Shown here piece by piece: positions 8,603 through 17,650 of a stretch of DNA of 64,000 nucleotides. A program made the position numbers and the translations under genes. Under the pieces are notes generated by a model. The model saw only the letters and a program-made list of their open reading frames with translations, was not told the origin of the DNA and searched no databases. Position 1 is the stretch's first letter. The number at the start of each line of letters is the position of its first letter. The stretch spans positions 62,001-126,000 of the forward strand of contig CAZIGK010000005.1 of NCBI GenBank assembly GCA_964538615.1, read 5' to 3'. This DNA is from CAZIGK01 sp964538615. GTDB taxonomy: Bacteria > Pseudomonadota > Alphaproteobacteria > Rickettsiales > RI-342.

Positions 8603-9829
8603 ATGCATTCGTCCGTTGCCTCTGGTTTCCGCAGTCTGAAGGATATTGACCCTACGGGTAAAACATTGTTGGTACGGCTGGATTTGAACGTGCCGATGCA
8701 GTTGGGTAAAATTACCGATACGACACGGGTGGTGCGGTCTATGCCGACCATTCATTACCTGCGGGAGCGGGGAGCGAAAGTGGTGATTTTGTCGCATTTT
8801 GACCGTCCTAAGGGGAAATTTGTGCCCTCCATGTCGCTGGCGCCTTTGGTGGATGCGCTGGAAGAAGCTCTGGGTTGCGCTGTGAAATTTGGGGTGGATT
8901 GCATTGGCAAGGCAGCGGAAGAGGCGGTGGCATCCTTACAGCCGGGAGACGTATTGCTGCTGGAAAACCTGCGCTTTCATGCGGAAGAAGAAGCGAATGA
9001 ACCAGCCTTTGCCAAGGCGCTGGCGAGACTGGGTGATGTGTTTGTGAATGATGCGTTTTCCTGCTCGCATCGGGCCCATGCCTCGATTGTGGGGGTGGCA
9101 GAGCATTTGCCCGCCGTGGCTGGTTTATTGATGCAGGCCGAGCTGGAAGCCTTGTCCGCGGCATTGACGCAGGCCGAACGGCCATTGATGGCGATTGTGG
9201 GAGGTGCCAAGGTTTCCACGAAATTACAGATTTTATCCCGACTGGTGGAAAAGGTGGATAAGCTGGTGATTGGTGGCGGCATGGCAAACACGTTTCTGTT
9301 TGCACAGGGGTACCCGATGGGGAAATCTCTGCATGAAGAAAATTGTGTGGAAGAAGCACTGGCGGTTTTGCAAAAAGCAAAACAGGTTGGATGTGAGGTG
9401 TTGTTGCCAGTGGACGTGACGGTTAGCAAAGCATTTGCGCCACGTAGCCCCAACCGGGTAACGGTGCCTGCGGATGTGCAGCCGGATGAATTGATTCTGG
9501 ATGTGGGGGCAGAGAGTTATTTGCAACTGGCAAAAGCCCTGTGTGACAGCAAGACATTGTTATGGAACGGGCCGGTTGGTGCTTTTGAGACGCCTCCGTT
9601 TGATGTCGGGAGTTTGAGCATTGCGCGTTTGGTGGCGGCACGGACGCGACAGGGGAGGCTGACCAGTGTGGCAGGTGGCGGCGATACGCTGGCAGCACTG
9701 GCGGCAGCGGGTCTGACCGAGAGTCTGAGTTATATTTCGACTGCGGGGGGAGCCTTTCTGGAGTGGCTGGAAGGCAAAGACCTGCCGGGTGTGGCGGCTT
9801 TGCAGAGAGCAACGCGGCAGGCGGCTTAA
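8603..9829 (+). CDS. pgk: Phosphoglycerate kinase
   Basis: Glycolytic enzyme transferring phosphate between 1,3-bisphosphoglycerate and ADP. The 408-aa product has the N-terminal VRLDLNVP motif, substrate-binding SHFDRPKGK, nucleotide region GGAKVSTKLQ, and the C-terminal GGGDTLAAL loop. An in-frame GTG at 8591 exists, but the ATG at 8603 is preceded by GAGGG and gives the normal length. Upstream, GGCTTG/CAAGCC (8429-8446) forms a small hairpin. No other glycolytic gene adjoins it. A short unknown gene follows 5 bp downstream. Confidence 0.96.
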   Translation: MHSSVASGFRSLKDIDPTGKTLLVRLDLNVPMQLGKITDTTRVVRSMPTIHYLRERGAKVVILSHFDRPKGKFVPSMSLAPLVDALEEALGCAVKFGVDCIGKAAEEAVASLQPGDVLLLENLRFHAEEEANEPAFAKALARLGDVFVNDAFSCSHRAHASIVGVAEHLPAVAGLLMQAELEALSAALTQAERPLMAIVGGAKVSTKLQILSRLVEKVDKLVIGGGMANTFLFAQGYPMGKSLHEENCVEEALAVLQKAKQVGCEVLLPVDVTVSKAFAPRSPNRVTVPADVQPDELILDVGAESYLQLAKALCDSKTLLWNGPVGAFETPPFDVGSLSIARLVAARTRQGRLTSVAGGGDTLAALAAAGLTESLSYISTAGGAFLEWLEGKDLPGVAALQRATRQAA

Positions 9830-9834
9830 GGCGT

Positions 9835-10182
9835 ATGTTGCCGAATGCTCCACAGCTATGTCTGGATGCGGAAACCGGGGCTTTGCATATTCAGGCGGCC
9901 GCAGGGCAAGGGATGCAAACGCTTGCATTATGCGTGAGTGAAGAGCTGTCTGCCACACTGGGAGCGCCCGCGCTGAAGCAACTGATAGGGCAATGGCAGG
10001 AGCAGGGACGCCGTTTTGGTGTAGAGGTGGCCGTGTGGGTGGATGTCTCTGCCAGTCGGGGATTGCTGCTGGCCTGTATGGAAGAGCGGTTGCCGTATTT
10101 GCGCTATCGGCCAGCGGTGGAGGATGCTGCCTTGCCGGAATTGAAGGGGCGGGCGGTGGCGCTGGGGTTGGTGATGGAATGA
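9835..10182 (+). CDS. Small hypothetical protein downstream of pgk
   Basis: 115 aa, soluble, no signal or membrane segment, family not recognised. It begins at an ATG 5 bp after the pgk stop, and the pgk tail may serve for translational coupling. The sequence looks like a small alpha/beta fold, with hydrophobic strands ALHIQAAA, TLALCVS and FGVEVAVWVDVS and helices between. The open frame extends upstream into pgk but that part overlaps the pgk coding frame. Co-transcription with pgk is inferred from spacing only. Confidence 0.6.
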   Translation: MLPNAPQLCLDAETGALHIQAAAGQGMQTLALCVSEELSATLGAPALKQLIGQWQEQGRRFGVEVAVWVDVSASRGLLLACMEERLPYLRYRPAVEDAALPELKGRAVALGLVME

Positions 10183-10277
10183 GGGGCGGAGTTGGGTGTT
10201 TTAGGGGGGGACTGTGGCGAAAGAAACACAGTGGTGATGGAAAAAACATCCGAAACCGAGAGAGTTATCTATCTTTA

Positions 10278-10305
10278 TTGCCAGTTTACACAAAATGCTT
10301 ATAAG
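10278..10305 (+). promoter_or_regulatory. Candidate sigma-70 type promoter for pal
   Basis: TTGCCA at 10278-10283 and TATAAG at 10300-10305 with a 16-base spacer. It lies ~110 bp before pal in a gap after the pgk operon. The match is by eye only. Confidence 0.4.
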
Positions 10306-10415
10306 CGGAAACTGCATTGCATGGTCCCCTTTGCAATGTAATTGTTCAAAAACGCATTCCCGCTGAAGTGCTAATGACAAAAACACAAGGCGTAATGTTC
10401 TGAGGAGTACTACTT

Positions 10416-10922
10416 ATGAATACGAAGTTTCTGGCTCTTGCAGCCTCTCTGTTGCTGGTAACCGCTTGCGAAACCCCTCCTGCTCAGGATGGTGGCGCGA
10501 TTGGTGGTGGTGAAATGGGTGCTGCTGGCAACCGCACCGGTGCTTTCAGCGGTCTGTATGGTGATGAGTCTGTTGGTCAACTGGCGCAGGGTGTTCCTGA
10601 TCGCGTATTCTTCGCGACCGATAGCTCTGTTCTGGATGCTCAGGCACAAACCGTTCTGCAATTGCAGGCTGGTTTCCTGAAAGACAATGGCAACACCACC
10701 GTTACCATCGAAGGTCACTGTGACGAGCGCGCTAGCCGTGAATACAACCTGGCGCTGGGTGAGCGTCGTGCAAACGCTGTGAAGAACTACCTGGTAGGTC
10801 TGGGCGTTCCTGCAAACCGCGTTGAGACCCTTTCTTATGGTAAAGAGCGTCCTGCTGTTGAAGGCCATTCTGAGTCTTCCTGGGCGAAAAACCGCCGCGG
10901 CGTAACCGTTGTTGTTCGCTAA
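10416..10922 (+). CDS. pal: Peptidoglycan-associated lipoprotein Pal
   Basis: Outer-membrane lipoprotein that binds peptidoglycan and works with the Tol complex in cell constriction. The 168-aa precursor has a signal peptide with lipobox LVTAC (Cys18), a short Gly/Ala-rich linker, and an OmpA-type domain with VFFATDSSVLD, the binding segment EGHCDERAS and NLALGERRANAV, so the Asp and Arg that bind diaminopimelate are present. The codon choice is noticeably more 'optimal' (Cys/Arg CGT, CTG) than in neighbours, as in highly expressed genes. A strong terminator follows. In most relatives tolB precedes pal; here no tolB is seen. Confidence 0.95.
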   Translation: MNTKFLALAASLLLVTACETPPAQDGGAIGGGEMGAAGNRTGAFSGLYGDESVGQLAQGVPDRVFFATDSSVLDAQAQTVLQLQAGFLKDNGNTTVTIEGHCDERASREYNLALGERRANAVKNYLVGLGVPANRVETLSYGKERPAVEGHSESSWAKNRRGVTVVVR

Positions 10923-10967
10923 TTGCTGACACACGGCGGCCAGAGATTCTGGCCGGACGATTGGGAG

Positions 10968-10997
10968 AGGGCTGCCTGCGGGCAGCCCTTTCTTTTT
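10968..10997 (+). terminator. Rho-independent terminator after pal
   Basis: 9-bp stem AGGGCTGCC/GGCAGCCCT with a TGCG loop followed by TTCTTTTT. A second hairpin without a T-run, GGCCAGA/TCTGGCC at 10938-10954, sits between it and the stop codon and may protect the message end. Confidence 0.88.
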
Positions 10998-11242
10998 GCG
11001 GTATCCGTTCCTGTGTGCCGGTATGAATAGGGGATAAAAAAGAGAGGATAGGGTGACGGGTATAGGTCTGCATGGTAAGAAATGGATGCAGGAACTTATC
11101 GCATTTTATGTTCTATTCGCTACAATGCCGGACATTCCAGACGCGGCATGGGGATTAGGGGATGCGGGTTCTGGAAATAGATGGGACGATCTGGCATCGG
11201 TTGAGGTGCCGCATTAGGGCGAGTGTGCCGAAGGATTGAAGT

Positions 11243-12190
11243 ATGACGTTGCGTGCGATGAAGCGTGTGGGACTATTGGCGGCAGTGATGATGCTGGGAA
11301 TGGGCTTTTCTGCCAGAGCGCAGATGCCGGATGACCGGATCATGCGACTGGAGCGGGACTTGCAGTTATTGCAGCGGCAGGTTTACCGCCAACAGGGTGG
11401 AGCGGCAGCGCCAGCGGATGGAAGTGCAGCCGCACAAGCCAGTGTACAGGCGATGCAGCGAGAAGAGGAAATGCGGCGGCTGAATGGCACGCTGGAGCAG
11501 TTGCAGCACCAGATTAACCGGTTGCAGACGACATTACAGCAGTTGGAAGAGGATGTGGATTTCCGGTTGCAGGAAGTGGAAAAGCAGCAACAGGCTCTGG
11601 TGCAGGCGATGCAGGCTGCGGCGGCGGTTCCGGCGGCGGGTATGCCTGTGGCGGCGGGAAGCGGTAATCCGGCACTGGTGCCGATGGATGAGGGGGCTGC
11701 GGCGTTGGATAATACGTCCGGCGAGTTGCCTAAGCCTGCGACGGATGCGGTAGCGGCGGGTCAGACGGAAACCATACAGCCGCCTGTACAGAACGGGCAA
11801 TTTACCTCCCCCAGAGCGCATTATAATTATGCCTTTGGTTTGTTGAATCAGGGAAAATTTAAGGACGCAAGAGCAGCGTTATTGAGTTTTATTCAGAGCT
11901 ATCCGAAGGATCCACTGGTGGGGAATGCTTATTACTGGGCAGGGGAAACCTATTATGCGGATAAGGATTACGCCAATGCGTCTCTACAGTTCCAGAAAGG
12001 GTATGAGGTGATGCCAACGGGGCCGAAAGCGCCGGACAACCTGTATAAGTTGGGGGTTTCCATTGCGCAGTTGGGTAAAGTGCCCGAAGCGTGCGTGGTG
12101 TTGGCCAGCGCGCTGGCGAAGCACCCGAATGCATCGAAAGAACTGGCGCAAAAAATACAGGCGGAAAGCAAGCGGTTGAAATGTGAATAG
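11243..12190 (+). CDS. cpoB: CpoB/YbgF: periplasmic coordinator of Tol-Pal and peptidoglycan synthesis
   Basis: 315-aa secreted protein. A signal peptide ends near SARAQ (~residue 27). A coiled-coil region follows at about residues 30-130 with Gln-rich heptads, then a low-complexity Ala/Pro linker. A C-terminal TPR domain starts around residue 192 at RAHYNYAFGLLNQGKF and contains YYWAGETYY. AAGGA lies 8 bases before the ATG at 11243. Known CpoB trimerises through the coiled coil and links TolA to PBP activity. It is separated from pal by the terminator and ~320 bp, so it has its own transcript, with tilS directly downstream. Confidence 0.92.
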   Translation: MTLRAMKRVGLLAAVMMLGMGFSARAQMPDDRIMRLERDLQLLQRQVYRQQGGAAAPADGSAAAQASVQAMQREEEMRRLNGTLEQLQHQINRLQTTLQQLEEDVDFRLQEVEKQQQALVQAMQAAAAVPAAGMPVAAGSGNPALVPMDEGAAALDNTSGELPKPATDAVAAGQTETIQPPVQNGQFTSPRAHYNYAFGLLNQGKFKDARAALLSFIQSYPKDPLVGNAYYWAGETYYADKDYANASLQFQKGYEVMPTGPKAPDNLYKLGVSIAQLGKVPEACVVLASALAKHPNASKELAQKIQAESKRLKCE

Positions 12191-12196
12191 GCTCAT

Positions 12197-13414
12197 ATGA
12201 CGGGAGCCTATGCGCAGTTTTGTCAGAATATGCAGCAATTGAGCCTCTGGGAGCCAGCGCCAAAGTTGGCTGTGGGGCTTTCTGGCGGGGTGGATAGTCT
12301 GTGCCTGACGCTGTGGCTGGCGCAATGGGTGCGTGAGCGAGGTGGAGCTTTGGTCGCCTTGATGGTGGACCATGGATTGCGTGCCGAAGCCGCAGACGAG
12401 TTGCGGGAGTTGCGTGCGTTTCTGGATGCGCGGATGATTGCGCATGAGACCCTGCACTGGCAGGGAGCAAAGCCTGTGGCAGGTATTCAGGAAGCGGCGC
12501 GGCAGGCGCGGTATGGGTTGCTGGATGCTGCGTGTGGTCGGCTGGGTATTTTGCACCTGTGTGTAGCGCACCATGCGGATGATGTGCGGGAGACGCTGGC
12601 GATGCGTCAGCAGCGAGGGAGTTTTGACTGGGGGTTAGCGGGCATCCCGCAGGTGCGGATGTTGCGCCATTGTCGGCTGTTACGTCCGTTGCTGAATATG
12701 CCGAAGGCGGCATTGCAGGAGTGGATGCAGCAGCAGCATGTACGCTGGTGGGAAGACCGTACGAACCAGAGCGAATGCTATACGCGTAACCGCTTGCGCT
12801 TGCAGGGGCAATGCCTGCCGGAACCGGAACCAGCAGCGCGGCAGGTGCGGATGGTAGAGGCGGAGCAGATAGCAGGGTGGGCTGCGCAAGTGCGGCGGGA
12901 TGAGGATGCGGCGCATCGTTGGCCACTGGCCATGGCGGATTGGGTGCAACAGCCCGCCGGATTGCGGTTGTTGGGGCGGGTGATTCAGCAGTTGGTGCCA
13001 TCGGTGAATCCTCCACGTACAGCAGCGTTGCGTTTGGTGGCAGAGCAGATGCAGCGCGGTGAAGCCTGGGTGTTGGGTGGGGTGCGCGGGCACCTATGGC
13101 GGCGGCAGTGGTTGATGTATCGGGAAATGGCGGCAGTGTTGCGTGACCCCGCGTTACTCCTGACGGGATATGTATCACGCATGTCGTGTGGAGTGCAAAA
13201 TGCAGCATGGCAACCGCTGGGACGTGATGCAGCAATACAGTGGCGTAAACAGTGGTTGTTGCAGCAGGATGTACGCGCCGGATGGCCGGTGGAGCGGCTG
13301 GCGGTGTTGCCAGTGCCATCTGGCGGTGTAGAGCCGCCGATGGATGTCTGGGTGCCGGACATGGCTCTGACGGAGCCAATGGGCTGGACAGGAGCCATGG
13401 TCAGGGATGCATGA
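12197..13414 (+). CDS. tilS: tRNA(Ile)-lysidine synthase TilS
   Basis: Modifies the wobble cytidine of the AUA-reading tRNA-Ile. The PP-loop SGGVDS is at residues 29-34, followed by MVDHGLRAEAADE and AHHADDVRETLAMR; catalytic-core conservation is good and the ~190 C-terminal residues are divergent, as usual for the family. It starts 6 bp after cpoB, with which it shares an operon order (cpoB-tilS-ftsH) conserved in many alphaproteobacteria. In the HADD motif the second acidic residue of the usual HHADDQAET is followed by VRET rather than QAET. Confidence 0.92.
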   Translation: MTGAYAQFCQNMQQLSLWEPAPKLAVGLSGGVDSLCLTLWLAQWVRERGGALVALMVDHGLRAEAADELRELRAFLDARMIAHETLHWQGAKPVAGIQEAARQARYGLLDAACGRLGILHLCVAHHADDVRETLAMRQQRGSFDWGLAGIPQVRMLRHCRLLRPLLNMPKAALQEWMQQQHVRWWEDRTNQSECYTRNRLRLQGQCLPEPEPAARQVRMVEAEQIAGWAAQVRRDEDAAHRWPLAMADWVQQPAGLRLLGRVIQQLVPSVNPPRTAALRLVAEQMQRGEAWVLGGVRGHLWRRQWLMYREMAAVLRDPALLLTGYVSRMSCGVQNAAWQPLGRDAAIQWRKQWLLQQDVRAGWPVERLAVLPVPSGGVEPPMDVWVPDMALTEPMGWTGAMVRDA

Positions 13415-13459
13415 TGGCAGAAAAGACCGTAATTTTATGCAAAATAAGGCAGGTTCTTT

Positions 13460-13488
13460 TTGCCAGTTGTGATTGGGTCGGCTATGGT
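13460..13488 (+). promoter_or_regulatory. Candidate sigma-70 type promoter for ftsH
   Basis: TTGCCA at 13460-13465, a 17-base spacer and TATGGT at 13483-13488. It sits in the 150-bp gap between tilS and ftsH, about 78 bp before the ftsH start. By-eye match. Confidence 0.4.
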
Positions 13489-13565
13489 CAGTCTCTTCTA
13501 CATTCATCAGCAGGTAGGTACGTTGAACGGGCGTATGTCTATATGCGAAAACACAGGATGATGCC

Positions 13566-15710
13566 ATGAACCGTAATGTGATTATCTGGGTGTTGGTTGC
13601 CCTGGCTTTGATGGCGGTGTTCAAAGGGTTGCAGGATATGTCTGGCCCGCAGAACGGCCAGCGTTTGAGTTTTTCTCAGTTTCTGGATCAGGTGGAAGCA
13701 GGTTCGGTGGAGGCGGTCACGCTGAAGGGGGATGTGATTCGGGGGACACTGAAGGATCAGGCGGCATTTGAGACGACCGCTGCGGACTACCCGGATTTGA
13801 TTCCCAGCCTGCGGGAAAAAGGGGTGAATATTACGGTCGAGGCGCCGGAGGGTGGAAGCCTGTTCTGGAGTTTTGTGATTTCCTGGTTGCCGTTTATTGT
13901 GATTGCGGCCATTTGGATTTTCTTTTTACGGCAAATGCAGTCCGGCGGGAAGGGTGGTGCGATGGGCTTTGGTAAATCCCGCGCACGGATGCTGACCGAA
14001 AAAACCGGACGGGTGCTGTTTACCGATGTAGCCGGGGTGGATGAGGCCAAGGGCGAATTGGAAGAAATGGTGGAGTTTTTGAAAGACCCCGGCAAGTTTC
14101 AGAAACTGGGGGGGAAAATACCCAAAGGCTGTTTGCTGGTTGGCCCTCCCGGTACGGGGAAGACCTTGTTGGCGCGGGCCATTGCCGGGGAAGCGGGTGT
14201 ACCGTTTTTCACCATTTCCGGTTCTGACTTTGTGGAAATGTTTGTTGGTGTGGGTGCCAGCCGCGTGCGGGATATGTTTGAGCAGGGCAAGAAAAATGCC
14301 CCCTGCATTATTTTTATTGATGAGATTGACGCGGTAGGGCGTCACCGTGGTTTGGGTATGGGCGGCGGTAATGATGAGCGCGAGCAAACCCTGAACCAGT
14401 TGCTGGTGGAGATGGATGGATTTGAATCCAATGAAGGGGTGATATTGATTGCGGCGACTAACCGTCCGGATGTCTTGGATCCGGCTTTGTTGCGTCCGGG
14501 TCGATTTGATCGGCAGATTGTTGTGAGCAACCCGGATATTCAGGGACGGGAGCAAATTTTGGGTGTGCACCTGAAAAAAGTGCCGCTGGCACCTGATGTG
14601 GACGCCAAGGTGATTGCGCGGGGAACGCCGGGTTTTTCCGGTGCGGATTTGGCTAATCTGGTCAATGAGGCGGCATTATTGGCGGCGCGTAAAAACAAAA
14701 AAGTTGTCACCATGCTTGAGCTGGAAGAGGCGAAAGATAAGGTGATGATGGGCGTGGAGCGTAAGTCCATGCTGATGAGCGAGGAAGAAAAGCGGCTGAC
14801 GGCGTATCATGAAGGAGGGCATGCGCTGGTGGCGTTGCATTGCCCGTCCTCTGACCCGATTCACAAGGCCACCATTATTCCACGCGGGCGGGCGCTGGGT
14901 ATGGTGATGCGGTTGCCAGAATCCGATCATTATTCCATCACGCGTGATAAGCTGAAGGATGATATGGTTGTCGCGCTGGGTGGGCGTGTGGCTGAAGAGT
15001 TGATTTTTGGTCATGGTAAAGTGACGACGGGAGCTTCCTCCGATATTCAGCAGTTGACCCGTATTGCCAAGGCCATGGTGACCAAATGGGGCATGAGCGA
15101 TAAGGTGGGGCCGATTTATTTGGGGGATGAGCAACAGGAAATGTATTTAGGTGGCGGAAGCGGTGATGTGCGGGTGTTATCGCAGGAGAATGCCAAGCTG
15201 GTGGACGCAGAAGTCAAAGCCCTGATTCAGGAAGCGGATACACGTGCGCGACAGATTTTGACTGAGCATTTGGATGATTTGCACCGCTTAGCAGAAGCGT
15301 TGCTGGAGCATGAGACGCTGACCGGTGAAGAAATTCAGGCGGTGTTGCGTGGCGAGGTGATTGTACCATTCCATAAGCAAACTCCGACCAGTCCGAAAGT
15401 GCGGCGGAGTTCGATTCCGTTGGGGGGGCGGACACCGGCTGCTCCTGCCAATGATGGAGGTGCGGCAGACGATGCGAAGGCTCAGGTGCCAGAGCAGGCA
15501 AGCGGCGCGCCGAAAGGCACCAAGGCACCGAAGGCGGCGGCAAAAAGCTCTGGTGGCGGCACCAAGGCGGGAAAGATGACGGCAAAACCGAAGGCGCCTT
15601 CCGGTAAGGCAAGTCGTAGCCAAAAAGCCCCCGAAGCCAGTGATGGTGTGGCGAAGGCAGAGAAGCCTGCGGCCAATCGTAAGCCACGCAAGACGGGTGG
15701 CGCCGAATGA
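13566..15710 (+). CDS. ftsH: ATP-dependent zinc metalloprotease FtsH
   Basis: Membrane-anchored AAA+ protease that degrades membrane and regulatory proteins. Two membrane segments (residues ~4-20 and ~98-117) flank a periplasmic domain. The AAA module has Walker A GPPGTGKT at 193-200, Walker B IIFIDEIDAV and the SRH. The zinc site is H415-E416-G-G-H419, whereas most members have HEAGH. At 714 aa it is long: the last ~90 residues form a Lys/Ala/Pro/Ser-rich, basic, probably disordered tail. The stop overlaps the glmM start (ATGA). Confidence 0.96.
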   Translation: MNRNVIIWVLVALALMAVFKGLQDMSGPQNGQRLSFSQFLDQVEAGSVEAVTLKGDVIRGTLKDQAAFETTAADYPDLIPSLREKGVNITVEAPEGGSLFWSFVISWLPFIVIAAIWIFFLRQMQSGGKGGAMGFGKSRARMLTEKTGRVLFTDVAGVDEAKGELEEMVEFLKDPGKFQKLGGKIPKGCLLVGPPGTGKTLLARAIAGEAGVPFFTISGSDFVEMFVGVGASRVRDMFEQGKKNAPCIIFIDEIDAVGRHRGLGMGGGNDEREQTLNQLLVEMDGFESNEGVILIAATNRPDVLDPALLRPGRFDRQIVVSNPDIQGREQILGVHLKKVPLAPDVDAKVIARGTPGFSGADLANLVNEAALLAARKNKKVVTMLELEEAKDKVMMGVERKSMLMSEEEKRLTAYHEGGHALVALHCPSSDPIHKATIIPRGRALGMVMRLPESDHYSITRDKLKDDMVVALGGRVAEELIFGHGKVTTGASSDIQQLTRIAKAMVTKWGMSDKVGPIYLGDEQQEMYLGGGSGDVRVLSQENAKLVDAEVKALIQEADTRARQILTEHLDDLHRLAEALLEHETLTGEEIQAVLRGEVIVPFHKQTPTSPKVRRSSIPLGGRTPAAPANDGGAADDAKAQVPEQASGAPKGTKAPKAAAKSSGGGTKAGKMTAKPKAPSGKASRSQKAPEASDGVAKAEKPAANRKPRKTGGAE

Positions 15711-17071
15711 GCCGACAGATTTTTGGGACGGATGGGGTGCGTGGGACGGCCAATGTGTTTCCTATCACGCCGGAGATGGTGATGCGACTGGGCATGGCGG
15801 CGGGTATGCGTTGTCAGGCGCGTACACAGGGGCACCGTCCGCTTGCGGTCATGGCGAAGGATACCCGCCTTTCCGGTTATTTGCTGGAAAATGCCCTGAC
15901 CGCTGGCCTGATTGCCGTTGGGGTAGATGTGGTGCTGGTCGGGCCGTTGCCGACCCCCGCCGTGGCACTGCTGACCCGTAGCTTGCGTGCGGATTTGGGG
16001 ATTATGCTTTCTGCTTCGCATAACCCGTTTCAGGATAATGGGATTAAGTTTTTTGGGCCGGATGGCTATAAACTAAGCGATGCGGAAGAGGCTGATATTG
16101 AAACTCTGCTGCAGGACGGTGCCGAGATTCATTACGCCGCGCCGGATAAGCTTGGGAAAGCACGACGGATGGAGGATGCAACCGGGCGCTACATTGAGTA
16201 TGCGAAATCTACCTTTCCCCGTGGGATGCGGTTGGATGGGCTGAAAGTGGTGGTGGATTGCGCCAATGGTGCGGCCTATCAGGTGGCGCCGAAAGTGTTA
16301 TGGGAGTTGGGTGCCGAGGTGATTGCGCTGGGGGTGAGTCCGGACGGGTTTAATATTAACCGCGATTGTGGCTCTACGCACCCTCGGACGCTGGCAGAGG
16401 CGGTGGTTTTGCACGGCGCGGATGTGGGCATTGCGCTGGATGGTGATGCGGACCGATTGATTGTGGTGGATGAGCTGGGTCAGGTGGTGGACGGTGACCA
16501 GTTGATGGCGATGGTGGTGACGCAGTTACAACAGCAAGGCCTGTTGCGTGGCGGTGCGCTGGTGGCGACCGTGATGTCTAATATGGGGCTGGAAGAGTAT
16601 GTGCAGGGGTTGGGATTACAACTGCTGCGTACCAAAGTCGGTGACCGCTATGTCATGGAAGTGATGCGGGAGCAGGGGTGTAATGTGGGGGGAGAGCAAT
16701 CCGGCCATATTATTCTGAATGACTATACGACCACGGGTGATGGATTGGTGGCTGCGTTGCAGGTCTTGGCCTTACTGCGTTTGCAGGGTGGCAAGGCCAG
16801 CGAAGGAACACGGTTATTTGCGCCGTACCCGCAGGTGTTGGAGAATATTCGCTACCCACAGGGGCAGCAACCGTTGGAAGCGGAGTCCGTGCGTCAGGCG
16901 ATGGCGGAGGCCGAGGCGCTATTGCAGGGCAATGGACGATTGCTGGTGCGTAAATCCGGTACGGAGCCGTTGATACGGGTGATGGTGGAAAGCCGTGATG
17001 AAGCCGTGTTGCGTCAGGCTTTAGCGCGGGTGACCGATGCCATTCAGGCCTTGGTGGCGCAGGCTGCGTAA
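15707..17071 (+). CDS. glmM: Phosphoglucosamine mutase
   Basis: Converts glucosamine-6-P to glucosamine-1-P, the middle step to UDP-GlcNAc. 454 aa, alpha-D-phosphohexomutase fold. It has the N-terminal FGTDGVRG motif, the phosphoserine loop SASHNP at residues 102-107, metal loop DGDADR, sugar loop GGEQSGH and phosphate loop RKSGTEP. The start overlaps the ftsH stop by 4 bases, so translation is probably coupled. ftsH-glmM adjacency is common in bacteria. Confidence 0.96.
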   Translation: MSRQIFGTDGVRGTANVFPITPEMVMRLGMAAGMRCQARTQGHRPLAVMAKDTRLSGYLLENALTAGLIAVGVDVVLVGPLPTPAVALLTRSLRADLGIMLSASHNPFQDNGIKFFGPDGYKLSDAEEADIETLLQDGAEIHYAAPDKLGKARRMEDATGRYIEYAKSTFPRGMRLDGLKVVVDCANGAAYQVAPKVLWELGAEVIALGVSPDGFNINRDCGSTHPRTLAEAVVLHGADVGIALDGDADRLIVVDELGQVVDGDQLMAMVVTQLQQQGLLRGGALVATVMSNMGLEEYVQGLGLQLLRTKVGDRYVMEVMREQGCNVGGEQSGHIILNDYTTTGDGLVAALQVLALLRLQGGKASEGTRLFAPYPQVLENIRYPQGQQPLEAESVRQAMAEAEALLQGNGRLLVRKSGTEPLIRVMVESRDEAVLRQALARVTDAIQALVAQAA

Positions 17072-17087
17072 GCGTGAGGAAACGACC

Positions 17088-17561
17088 ATGACAGAGCATA
17101 GGCAGGTCATGCCGCTGAAGACCGGAATGAAGACCCACGACGGGGTGCATCATATGTGGTATCGGGTGTATTTTGAGGATACGGATGCCGGAGGCATTAT
17201 GTATCATGCCAATTACCTGAACATGTGTGAGCGGGCACGGACGGAGTGGCTGCGCGCTTCAGGGTTTCAGCAGCATGAACTGATGCGGCGGGAAGGGATT
17301 GGCTTTGTTGTGCGCCGGGCTGAGATTGATTATCAAAAACCGGCTTTTCTGGATGATGCCCTGAATGTGCAAACCCGGATTGAAGCGATAGGCAAAACCA
17401 GCATGACGCTTGAGCAGGATATATACCGACTGCCACCGGATGCACCTATGGAACTGTTGGAAATGATCGCACGGGTGAAAATTGTGCTGGTGTGTATTAA
17501 TGCCGCGAAGCGAGCTGTGCGTATCCCTGTAGAAATCATTGACGCATTGCAAACTTCATAG
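17088..17561 (+). CDS. ybgC: Acyl-CoA thioesterase YbgC (Tol-Pal associated)
   Basis: Hot-dog fold thioesterase, typically the first gene of tol-pal clusters. The 157-aa product has YFEDTDAGGIMYHANYL with the catalytic Asp, then ERARTEWLR. The frame runs back into glmM, but the ATG at 17088 with GAGGA upstream begins 16 bp after the glmM stop. Its N-terminus is ~20 residues longer than the shortest family members. tolQ follows. Confidence 0.92.
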   Translation: MTEHRQVMPLKTGMKTHDGVHHMWYRVYFEDTDAGGIMYHANYLNMCERARTEWLRASGFQQHELMRREGIGFVVRRAEIDYQKPAFLDDALNVQTRIEAIGKTSMTLEQDIYRLPPDAPMELLEMIARVKIVLVCINAAKRAVRIPVEIIDALQTS

Positions 17562-17650
17562 CATCATGCGGCGCTTGTTTATCTTCTCCTCACCGAGTGA
17601 GAGGGGAGGCAGCCCAACTTTTTTGTTTTTTGGCAAGGAGCCACGTCTAT

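Noticed and set aside
11889..13379. 496-aa open frame on the minus strand
   Set aside because: Opposite cpoB and tilS; Pro/Ala/Thr-rich translation without motifs. tilS has its PP-loop and full domain order.
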